36,110 nt of DNA from positions 457,501-493,610 of the forward strand of contig JAQGDQ010000151.1 of NCBI GenBank assembly GCA_030141605.1. The letters run 5' to 3'. Shown one piece after another: positions 15,222 through 25,041 of this stretch; positions within the stretch are counted from its first letter, which is position 1, and each line of letters begins with the position of its first letter. The translations under genes and the position numbers were made by a program. The DNA is from Tubiluchus corallicola (lineage: Eukaryota; Priapulida; Priapulimorpha; Priapulimorphida; Tubiluchidae). Below the pieces are notes generated by a model. That model ran no database searches. It saw only the letters and a list, made by a program, of their open reading frames with translations, and had not been told where the DNA came from.

Positions 15222-16402
15222 ATGAGAGCAACATTGGCAATCCTCCTTTCCATGGTGGTCAGTGCTCTGGCCGAGGGTTATGGCCAGCAAGGTGGGCAAC
15301 AGATTGTTCAGGCTCAGCAGTTTGTGCAGCAACAACAAGGCTACGGGGGAGCTCAGGTGCAGGCTAGCAGCGCACCAGAATACTTCACTACTACCCGGTA
15401 TGGACCTATCAGCAGTGGTGGTCTGAGAGGAGAAGGAGATCGGTCAAGCAGCTTGACCTATACCAGACAAGGTAGCGCATCTGGTAGTCTGTTCAGCAGG
15501 GACCAGGCTGAGGCAACAGAAACTGCCAAGAAGACCAGAGGATATGAATACAGATACAGGTAGATTACTATACATACTAAACTTTTGAATACATCTATTT
15601 ATGGTACTCGGAATGTCTCATTTTTGAAGACACATCATTGCTTCCTTTAGCTTGTTAGTTCAATAATAATTTTCATAAATGGCGACACCTACTAACGGCG
15701 TAGAAATAATAGATTGCTAAATTACACATAACCTGATGATATCTATTGAAAAGAAAGGTAGAGCCTCATGACCGAACACCTTTTTAATAACAGATGTAGA
15801 AAAGTTAATAAGAGCTAAGTTCATTGTAACGTACGTCATAAAAAAGAAAGGTTACTAGCCATTACTGAATTTCAAGATATGTAGAATTTCGTTAATATGT
15901 TTATAAGAATTGTTCATTTTTAAGAACAGAAAACTATGCATAGTATTAGTATTAGTATTAGTATTAGTATTAGTATTAGTATTAGTATTAGTATTAGTAT
16001 TAGTATTAGTATTAGTAGAGCACATCCCTCGCTAAAACAGAGTACGGCCCTGTTCTTGACTTCTCATTCTGGCTTGCAGTATTCAAACTATATAAAAAAA
16101 TTCTGTTCCCTACAATTTTGTTGTCAGAATGTTCCGTAGTTCACGCCAGAATTTCAGTGTTCACTGTTGCATCTTAAATTTCCAATGTCATTTTTAGGGA
16201 AGGGCACAGTTACGAACAGCCAAAGACTCTGTATAACTACGACATCGAGGAACCCATTTGGGGATTCGCTGACGTCGACGTTGTTTATCGTGGTGAAGGT
16301 GGCGACGTCCCACGACAAGTTCAACCAGTTGTCCAAGTCCAACCAGTTGTCCAACAGGTCCAACGGGGATACGGTGGTGGACAAGCCCAGCGCGGCTACT
16401 AA
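15222..16402 (+). CDS. Secreted paralog A: cysteine-free, Gln/Gly/Tyr-rich protein with a novel conserved core
   Basis: Coding exons are 15222-15559 and 16198-16402 (phase 2 intron, CAG/GTAGAT donor, TTTTAG acceptor), giving 180 residues. I do not recognise the family. Residues 1-17 form a signal peptide with likely cleavage after SALA. Residues 18-52 are Gln-rich (QQ runs, GYGQQGG). The core at 53-143 contains YFTTTRYGPISSGG, a Ser-rich stretch, KTRGYEYRYR across the splice junction, and LYNYDIEEPIWGFADVD. The tail at 144-180 repeats QPVVQ and ends in Gly/Tyr/Gln. No cysteine occurs. The start was chosen because the acceptor ends five bases upstream and the signal peptide begins there; the upstream in-frame extension would be intronic. 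The composition suggests an extracellular matrix or secretion component, but that is inference. A homologous gene lies at 32981-34836 on the other strand. Confidence 0.9.
15941..16017. repeat. (TAGTAT)n microsatellite in the intron of paralog A
   Basis: About 13 nearly perfect copies of a six-base unit lie in the intron between the two coding exons. The unit resembles but is not a telomeric repeat. Confidence 0.95.
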
Positions 16403-18383
16403 ATCTGAAAAACTGCTAATAAGGAATCATGAAGTGGGTTTGTTTGGTCCTGGTAGCATTTAGAATGATAAGGCAGCGAAAATCCAAGAAAAGCATTGCC
16501 AACATTTGCACTTCTATGTGGCACATGTAATAGATTTAATGTACAATAGCAAACGTCCAAAATAGTGACCATTATTTTTACACCAGGTAGGCTTTTTCTG
16601 AAATTGCGCACATCGACTAAAACAAAAATTTCCACATTTTCTCATTTGCTGTCCACAGCATCGCTTGTTTATTGCATTATTGGCAAAAGTCAGTAAAATT
16701 GGTATTACTGCAACTAACTGGCGATCGAAGCAAACCCACTTCGGGCGTTAACTGACCAAGGAAACCGACTGTTTCAGGGTAACATCGAAACAGTGGATTG
16801 AACCAAAAAATACAAAGAAAATAGAGCTGCGAAAAGCAGATGGGAGGTAGTGCATCATACATTTTATTTTGTTTCTTTTGAATTTTTAGCTAGAGCAAAC
16901 ACCAAAAAGAGTGTCTTGGTCACTGGGAATATTTCTAAATTGTTTTTGTTTCTTGTATAAAATTATCTGGTGCTACAGTTACACGTTAATAGTTGCCAAT
17001 GTTGCACATTTTAAAGAAAAAAAGCACTACCTACCCACAAAAATTAATAAACTATGATCTAATTACTATTACTAGTGTAAGTAGGAAATTAATGACGTCA
17101 AGCCAAGTTGCCGCTGTCGGCGTTTGTCGACGTCAGGGCCATCTATTGTTGGAGCAACGAACTTTGACGTTTGTAATATCATGATTGTAAATCTAGTATT
17201 TTGTGAATATGGCCTCGTGTTGTCACAATTGCTTTACATTTATATATATATCTAAGATTTTACTCAGTCTGTGATGTTGACATTTTGTACGTTTTTATTG
17301 ATTTTTTGTGTTTTGCATTAAAGATATTGTAAATAGCATTATACACTCGTATTTCTTTGATTTCTTCCTTCACTTCGCTATCTTGGTTGCATGTCCGTCT
17401 CCTGTCTATAATGCCATTTCTGCTTAATTTTGCTATAAGACGCAAAACGCAAGCGCAAAGAATCAATTAAAATAAGATAAGAATTTTTATTTCACAATGC
17501 GTGGAAGCCATTATATATAGTGATATATATATATATATACGAAGAAGCAAGCTATCTAGTCGTCCACCAGAGCATTTATTAAACAGTGATTCAAATTGAG
17601 CTACTCATTATACAGCTGCATAAACTAGAATTCAATGAAGTTTTATACTAAGCATAAACAATTCTTTTAAGAAAAAATAACCATCAATTAAATCAAGTTC
17701 GCAAAAATAGTAAATAACAGTTATAGATATTTAGTAATAAGTATTTACAAACTAGACTGTTTGTGAGCTTACATATAAGTTTTATCTTCTGATATAACAC
17801 ACGCATAACAACAAGTTTACGCACAACATAAGGTTGATGAGATCGCGAATATTTTGATAGTAAATAGTGTTTTTTTAACTTTTTTATACTAATGATGATT
17901 TAGTTCTTTAATATTGCCATGTGTTTCGTTCCATGTTAAATGTTGTAGTTTACATAAATATATTGGTTCTACCGGGCGGCATAAAGCTATTACTTGCATA
18001 TCTTGCTATGAATTTCACTGATTGGTTGTAGTCGAGTGTGTACTGACGCAGCCAGATTAGTTGACTGGTTTCTTAAGTTTTTTTTTTGATTTTGCATGAA
18101 ATGCACATTGTAAGTCCATGGTTTCACGTGTATACAGAGCAGGCGTATTTCCACGCGTTGTCACGCTGAATAGAAAGTTGCAGGGTGCGCTGTCAAACTA
18201 GTCACATCAATTCCCACGTTGTTGGTGCTGCCATCTGTGGGACAGGTAACGAAACGGGAAATGAGAGAAACGAGACGGTAAGACGAAATGCGCGAACATG
18301 AGTCATTTATCTTAAAAAAACGCACACATTTTCATTTCCGCGATCACATAATGACAGTTGAAACAAGAAAACAAACAGTTAAA
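16403..18383. other. 3' flank of paralog A and gene-free sequence
   Basis: No further gene is supported. A canonical AATAAA lies at 17046-17051, about 640 bases after the paralog A stop, and may or may not serve that gene. A short TA run is at 17523-17539. Confidence 0.5.
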
Positions 18384-18589
18384 ATTATTTAAAGATTCTA
18401 ATTTATCTTAGGCGTGATTGGGAAATAATAATGAAGACCATGAATTGATGATGGATAATTTTTTGCTTAGAATAAAGGTTTTAAGATTAATTATTTAAAG
18501 ATTGTAATTTTTTCATGGGCGTCATTGGAAATTAATAATGAAGACCATGAATTAATGATGGATAATTTTTTGCTTAAAATTAAAGTTTT
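18384..18589. repeat. 106-bp tandem direct duplication
   Basis: Two adjacent copies begin ATTATTTAAAGATT at 18384 and 18490. Both contain ATGAAGACCATGAATT and GATGGATAATTTTTTGCTT with small substitutions between them. A short AAAGTTATA tandem follows at about 18594-18640. Confidence 0.85.
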
Positions 18590-18640
18590 TTAAAAAGTTA
18601 TAAAAGTTATAAAAAGTTATAAAACTTAAAAGTTATAAAT

Positions 18641-19039
18641 CGAAAAAGTATTCTAACCAGGATGCCTAATAATTACTATAGTATAGGTAAACGAAGCAAA
18701 TGTTCGTCATGATGCTCGACTTGCAAAAATCAGTCTTGACTTTTTTCGTATTTCCCACCTTTTAGTCGAGTTTGTCTTAAGAAAATGAATATTCTGGAAT
18801 TTTTCTCATATTCAAGCGTCGCCTGAAATGTAATTAGTGATGCGAGTGGTGGACTTTCCAATAATTCCGGATGAGTAAAATATGTAATCATCAAACATAA
18901 GATTATTTTGTCGTGATATTTGCCACAGAATATGTGATGTGCAACCACCTCATATTTTAAATCACGACCGGTGTGCGCAGTTATTGGACATTATGTTTGA
19001 CAGTAGTACATTCCACTAATGTGTTGTACATGTTTCGAA
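18641..19039. other. Gene-free sequence
   Basis: One short minus-strand open frame is present, with no recognisable feature. Confidence 0.5.
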
Positions 19040-21390
19040 AAAGGAAATTAAAGTGCAGTGCTGTTGTACAACATTCAGCGTGATAATTTACGTTTAAATT
19101 TAAGTTTTAAGTTTGTCGATGTGCTAACGTATAAGCTCTCGTGCTACGTCACAAAAGAACGCCTCTGAACTGAGAGGTATGCTGTCTGTACAATGCATTT
19201 CCATCTGTGCAGACGAGGCGTCCACCAAACTAGTGAATGGGGAGAACGCGAACGTGAAATAAGAATTCTTTCACACAAGTCACTCTTAAGAAAAAAAAAC
19301 AAGTGCATTCTCTTTCAGTGTTTTATACATTAGCTTATTTTAGCTGTAGTAAAAATTGGGTCCTGTTCTTCTTGATATAGATGACTAATTGTGTCGCTTT
19401 AAATATTTTATTATAAGGCAAGCTAAAATACATCACAGCACAGCAATATCTAGTTCCGATGATACCAATATAAAAGGCATGCCTTATGTCTATAATGATA
19501 AAAAATAGTGGAAGTAAAGCAAGCGTTGCTATCCCATTGAAATGTTCAGTTACAAATATCGCAGGCACACTTTGTCAAGGCATCTGCACATAATGCTCAA
19601 GGATTTTTTTGTTTGACAAAATGTGCAACAAAGTCTGTGAGCTAATAAAATTTTACACACACGGGCATCGTGCTATCTTTTATTTACTGCCATAATGATG
19701 ACGTTGCATTTTTACATGCGGCGGAAAATCCGATTTAACCTTTGCCAAATTCGAAGTTGCCAACATCGAAAATGCCAAAACTTTAAATTGTCATAATTTT
19801 GCAAATATTTAACATAGAACTGCAAAGTAAATCACCTAATTTTGCGAAAATTTAACTTAGAATTTTATGCAATATATTTCGAACGAAAATTTTAAATTAT
19901 TTTTGAATATTTGGATTTAGATCCGGCAGAAATCCAAGACGACTCTCATGCGCCTTATTCTCAAATATCCAATTTTGGTAAGGGATTTTTAATGGAATAC
20001 TTGACATCATTTTCAACCAAGATATTCATTTTCAATATTCATATTCATTTTCAACCATTTCTGAAATCAGCAATTTTTGCATTTAGATAAGTGAGAATTA
20101 AAGCATATCTATTGCAATAACTTGGCAAATGACAATGTATGTTTCAATAATTCATTATCCCAAAACGGGGATGTCTCTAAACTAAGACTATGGATAATTC
20201 TATAAATTAAACACGTACCTATAGTGAAATGTGCATACATGCATATGATCTTTGCTCAAGTAGCCTCCTGAACACAAGCACCAGCTTTAGTGCACTTGCA
20301 GCATCCACTACACCATTTCTCACAGTGGCAGTGAATAAGTCTATGCAGGATTTTGACGCTTCTGAGAGGGTGGTCCACAGAGGCTGCCACTCAGTAGGTT
20401 TCTTTGTCGAACCTAATATCAGATGTGTTTGGCATTGCTGGATTCAGGAAAAATACTTGATTCCAATACTTGGCCTGGTAGCAAGTGCTGCTTTAGACCT
20501 GCCTGTGTTGATGGGATGTTCTCCACAGATCTTACTTTTTGTGTAAACAGCTGCTTTTGCTTCAAATACTCCTATGCTGCTTGTAGTATGGTCGTGGATT
20601 ATCACAACAAATATCTCTGGAAACGTGATTGATCCTTCAGAAATTCCATTTGGCGTATCTCTCAGTGAATGCATTTGATCCTTTTCGCCACCAGTGGCGA
20701 GCAAACAGACATCAATAAAAATTATCTGTCTGTGAGATCTACCACAGGATCAACTTGACTTCAGAACCACACCAAATAACAATTGATAAATTACATTTAA
20801 ATTATCAGTGGAAAATGAATATCATTTTCTCCGAGGTGAGATGACCGAGAAGTAGGGCCAAAATTTCTAGCCTGTGTATCTGAAACAGCAATGCCAACCA
20901 GTGTAGGCTTCAACAGTTTATGTAACTAGCTTTTGTCATTTGGTGGCCCAGTAGGCTTTAATGATGTATTTTTGTGTGAAAAGAATCAGCTGATCAGCAC
21001 CAGTTTGTTAAAGGAAAACCTAACCCAATGTTAAACAATCTACCCTATAAAATATTGAAAAAGAACATACTATTTTTCCAAGAATGACTCACATGAAATA
21101 ATTGTTACCAGCGGCTAGTTCTTCGTTTGAGCAGCTAGTTCTTCACTGTATATGCACTACTTTGCCATTCGCTTCTTAGATCATGAGCACTAGCGCCTGC
21201 ACCTTAGAAAAAACAAGTGCTGTACCTCTCAGTTCAGAGGTGTTAAGTTGTGATGCAGTACAAACGTTCGCAAGCTGATTTACAGCGGTAAATTTGAAAT
21301 TTGAATTCTAAGCTTAAAATTTGACTAGTTTTTGTATGTCGCACTGAATGTTGTATAGTAGCATCGTACTACAATTTTCGCTATGTTCAG
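19040..21390. mobile_element. Candidate 2.3-kb element bounded by diverged inverted repeats
   Basis: Left arm: TACAACATTCAGCG at 19067-19080, then CCTCTGAACTGAGAGG at 19162-19177 followed by TATGC. Right arm, read on the opposite strand: TACAACATTCAGTG at 21355-21342, then the same 16-mer at 21240-21225 followed by TACAGC. The two words keep their outer-to-inner order, 95 and 115 bases apart, and weaker similarity continues beyond them. Between the arms lies a decayed Cys-rich ORF. The arrangement fits an old DNA transposon with long terminal inverted repeats. Two copies of one dispersed repeat in opposite orientation would look similar. Confidence 0.4.
20240..20704 (-). pseudogene. Decayed transposon-type ORF with Cys-rich C-terminal motif
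   Basis: Read on the minus strand across frames, this shows HSLRYAKWNF, then an ENIPSTQAGLKQH segment, then WQPLWTTLSEASKSC and CHCEKWCSGCCKC followed by TKAG. I recall the same order (LR..KF, LPPTSAA...H, W..LPEAS..C, C.CKKGC.GRCKC) from transposon-derived proteins common in invertebrate genomes. Stops and at least one frameshift between SKSC and CHCEKWC show that it is inactive. I cannot name the superfamily. It lies inside the candidate inverted-repeat element at 19040-21390. Confidence 0.5.
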
Positions 21391-21689
21391 TTGTCATGTC
21401 ATCACTAGTTGAGCTCCCCCGCCGTTAATTAAGTTTTTAATGTACTATTTAATTATCAGAAACGTTTTGGCATAATCATAGGTATTAAAATGTATACATT
21501 TTAATATTTTTCAAAATGGGGTAGGATGTGAAAAATCATACTGTTTTAACAGTAACCAAATTAAGAACGTCGCCGTTCTTTCAGAGACAAAACCGCATCA
21601 GTGATGCGTCAGACGAAAACAACGCTATCAATAAGTACTTCGCATACACCTATCACTTGTATAAGTCAAAAATTAGTTTAGTTTAAACT
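21391..21689. other. Spacer between candidate element and LINE, with a perfect palindrome
   Basis: A 24-base perfect AT-rich palindrome centred on GTATAC lies at 21483-21506. Nothing else is recognised. Confidence 0.6.
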
Positions 21690-22868
21690 TTATTTATTTA
21701 TAGCGAATTTACAAAACAGACTGCGTATCTCCACAGTGCAAGTGCTGAATGCAAAGTGCTAATAAAAAAATAATTGGCATCACAACTAATAATATCACAA
21801 CACTCGGTTCGATAAAACATTTGACTCAATTACAGTTAACAGATGGTAAATAAACTTACATACACGAACACAGTATAAACACAATATTTTAATAACAACA
21901 GTATTAATAAAAATACATTTACAAAATAAGTTGGCTGATTAATCATTTAACAGTAAATTCTATTGTATCGTGTATTGTATCGATTAAAAGGTTGATTTAA
22001 GAAACTGCTGTAATAACTGTGGATAATAAAGCAAGATGGGGGACCAGTTTTGAATTTTTTGTAATATGTTTCTGTATAATACTACAGGATTATAATTTTG
22101 TAAGGATTCACGTATTACAATCTGGTGGTCGAGTAGGTCGTCTAATAATGCCGTTCTAGCTGTATCATATTTTACGCATTCGAAAAAGTAATAGTAAGAA
22201 CTTTTGGGGTCGTCAATTAAGTTTCTAATAAAAATTTCATCTTTTAGCTGAGAAATTTTTTTAATACATCTATTTCTAAACATTTCGTTAGTCCGACCAT
22301 TATTGTATCGAGGGCATAATATATTTGTGGGAAGATTCCAAAAGGCAAGCATTTTTATTTTTGAACGAAATTTTGGAAGTATATGTTCCTCTAAAATCTT
22401 TGGGCAAAGAGTTCCAAATTCTTGTGCCTTTTTGAAAAAAAAAAGTTATACAATTGTCTTGTAGGTTTTAGACAAGATGGGTCACGGGTGGGATAATATT
22501 CTACACTTACGCGAAATTTATTACTTCATTTAAGTAGTCTGGAGCGGGGTGATAAAACAGGTTTTGGATTGTTTGAACAATAAGAAATTCATTCCTGGCT
22601 TTTAAAGAGGTAAGATCGAGTAATTGATTAAGGTTTATTTGGCTGCTGCCTTTGATAGCACCCGATATTATTAGCATAGCACGGTACTGAATTCTTTCTA
22701 TTTTCAAAAAATTTGCTATTGCGCAATTTGACCAAATTACAATCCCGTATTCAATTATTGGTCTTGCAAATGCTTTATAAAAATTGCCATATTATACGTA
22801 GCTGGTTTGAATTTGAGTAAATAAAGTGAATGAAGTATTTTGTTGGCTTTTTGTACATCTTGCTTATT
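21690..22868 (-). mobile_element. LINE-type non-LTR retrotransposon, C-terminal ORF part and 3' end (host copy)
   Basis: Reading down the minus strand: QKANKILHSLYLLKF, then FARPIIEYGIVIWSN (22770-22720), KIERIQYRAMLIISGA with a terminal PDYLNEVI (22707-22507), GTRIWNSLPKDFRG near 22430-22390, and a last open frame 22352-21984 containing LIDDP, YYYFFECVKYDTAR and a terminal stop. These are landmark segments of the region following reverse transcriptase in CR1/Jockey-like elements. A polyadenylation-like AATAAATAAAG at about 21700-21690 marks the 3' end. Frameshifts separate the segments, so it is dead. The upstream continuation lies beyond an inserted second LINE, at 24119-24260. Confidence 0.8.
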
Positions 22869-24077
22869 GAAACTCATAGACTGGATCGTCCTCAATAAAT
22901 TTCGAGACAATCTTAAAGCTGTGATTTGCAATATGCCTACATGAAAAGTTGCTCAACAGATCTTTGTACATTAATATTGAAAGAACCTGTAAACTATTAT
23001 ATGGTCAAAAATTCGCCCGTGTATTGCTGCCTCATCGACTTTTCAAAAGCCTTTTGTCGCGTAAACATTGCAAAGCTGATTTCAAAACTGAAAGAAAACT
23101 GTAATCTTCCAAACTATGTTCTTGCTTTAATGTTAAGTACTTACTTAAATCAAAATGTATCTATTCAGTGGAACAATACTAAGTCATTCTCTTTTTTGAC
23201 AACCAATGGAATACGCCAAAATAGTATTCTGCCTGGAATTTTGTTAACCATATAAATAGATGACTTGCTTATGTCTCTTGGTAGGCGCAATATTGGATGC
23301 CACTTGCTGAATAGTTACACTGGAGCTCTGGGGTATGTGGATGATGTAACCCTGCTGGCACTGCCTTAAATCAATGCTCAGTGTCATGATTCTTAACTCC
23401 AGGAAAACAAAGTGCGTTTTATTTACTAACATTTAGAACTTAATTAACTTACCTACAGTCATAGCTAATATACAGCGTTAAATTGGACCGATGAAGTGAG
23501 TTACCTGGGTCACAAACTAACATCAAACCTTAATGAAATTACTGATGTTGTAAGATGTAAAAAAGATTTTATTTCGTCTGTTAACGCTATTTTGTGTTCT
23601 TTAAGTCAGTGACAGATAACGATTTAACGATTTACCAAAGAACTGTAAGTCGAAGTTATTTACTGACAATAGAAAAGCATTGAGACGAATCTCAAACTTG
23701 CCCAGAAATTCTCATTCCAGCATGACACTGTGCATTGCTGATACAAATCCTCTAGATATACTCTTCCATAAGCGAATTTTAAAGTTCTATTGTAGCACAA
23801 ATTTATCTGTTAATCCAGTTCTTTGCTCCATTGGCTGTGTTAAATAACAATACCAGCCGTACTTGAACCACCATACTTATGCTTATAGACCTGTCAACAT
23901 AATAGCGGCATTCTGTTCTGAACTTTGCATAATGAATATGTAATTGAAGGTTTCACAGTTAATTATATTAATGAAATGTTGTATTCGCTACTAACAACAT
24001 AATGTATATACCAATGTAAATAACACTACTTACCCTATTATATTACATGTAATGCAATCATTATTTGTGAATAAAGA

Positions 24078-24118
<41 letters not shown>
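22869..24118 (+). mobile_element. 5'-truncated LINE reverse transcriptase inserted into the minus-strand LINE
   Basis: The plus strand encodes degenerate reverse transcriptase: CDLQYAYMKSCSTDLC, LIDFSKAF (motif A aspartate at 23037-23039), a NGIRQNSILPG segment, an in-frame TAA at 23253-23255, then IDDLLMSLGRRNIGCH and YVDD at 23334-23345 in the same frame. After a frameshift come DEVSYLGHKLTSNL and, near 23670-23850, RKALRRISNLPRNSHSS and HKRILKFYCSTNLSVNP. The 3' end has AATAAA just before a TA microsatellite tail at about 24078-24118. Stops and frameshifts make it inactive. It has no visible 5' region, as is usual for truncated non-LTR insertions. Confidence 0.8.
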
Positions 24119-24123
<5 letters not shown>

Positions 24124-24260
24124 CATGGAAGTTCCATTTAAGCACAGAATTGAATATTAATCCCAGATGTTTGACTGAATTAACCACTTCAACTTCAGAA
24201 TTGCCGAAAACTACCCCATTTAGTCCGATGGTAATCTTTTACGTGAATAAAAAATTGTTA
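24119..24260 (-). mobile_element. Upstream continuation of the interrupted minus-strand LINE
   Basis: The minus strand reads KITIGLNGVVFG and then VKHLGLIFNSVLKWNFHV in one open frame. This is the segment that normally directly precedes the KANKILHSL region found at 22868, so the two pieces were once contiguous. Confidence 0.75.
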
Positions 24261-24331
24261 AGTGAACAAGTCAGAAATTGTTAAGTTTAAATTTTGATTC
24301 ATGCTTAGCAATTACTATCAAAGCAACAGAA

Positions 24332-24817
24332 ACAAGGCAGAAGTTTCCAAGTGAACAAGATTTACACGAACATTTGATGACGGCAGTTGATATTGCTCGT
24401 AGTAATAACTCATCCTTAATGAGGTGTCTGGATAGTCTACGAGATGGTTGTGCATAGGAGACGATTCGAAGAGAGTAAAGTGATAGCTAAAAATTCAGTA
24501 ATAACTAGCGATAAATTGAAAAGAGTTGCTTACTGTAAATTTAACCCGAGTTTGAAAAAAACCTGAAATACCATGTTCCATTCCAGAGTTTCCCCATAAT
24601 CTCAATGATATTATGAAAACAGGTAAGATGCGTCGGTGAGACGCGACACCATCGACTGTGCAGATGTGGAGAAGTACAAACTGAAGAACAAGTGATCTCG
24701 TCCTGTACATTCGCTCGTGATATAAGACTCTCTTACTCTAGGGTGAATTTTGAAACGTTGTTAGATTGTTTTAGCAATGAAGACTGCTTTGCAATTTGTT
24801 TAGAGTGTTTCAAATAG
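24332..24817 (+). mobile_element. Second plus-strand LINE-like C-terminal remnant
   Basis: The plus strand gives, across several frames, FPSEQDLHEHLMTAVDIARS, then ITSDKLKRVAYCKFNPSLKK, then HHRLCRCGEVQTEEQV with C-T-F following, ending in FAICLECFK and a stop at 24815-24817. The C-x-C...TEE.V..C arrangement is typical of the C-terminal end of non-LTR retrotransposon ORF2. Frameshifts and stops interrupt it. Whether it belongs to the same family as the inserted LINE at 22869-24118 is unclear, since that copy already has its own 3' end. Confidence 0.55.
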
Positions 24818-25041
24818 GTTATAGTCATAGTCTGTGATGTAATGTTAATTTAGCCGACAGTAGTGATATTCAATTATCAAAAGCATTATAAGGAATAAAA
24901 TGTATATTGTGCATCACATATCAAAATGAAAAATCGTGTTTTCCTTTAAATGGCCATAAAACAGTGAAAAAATTATAATGCTTGCTACAGCTACCGCTGA
25001 AGGCAGCAGTTGTCACAAACATTCCTAGATGACGTAAGCAC

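Noticed and set aside
15941-16017. Telomere-like repeat
   Set aside because: The unit is TAGTAT and not TTAGGG, and it sits inside an intron; it is an ordinary microsatellite.
17130-18245. GCCATCT-containing words as insulator-protein sites
   Set aside because: They match only loosely and such short words recur by chance; no consistent longer motif was visible.
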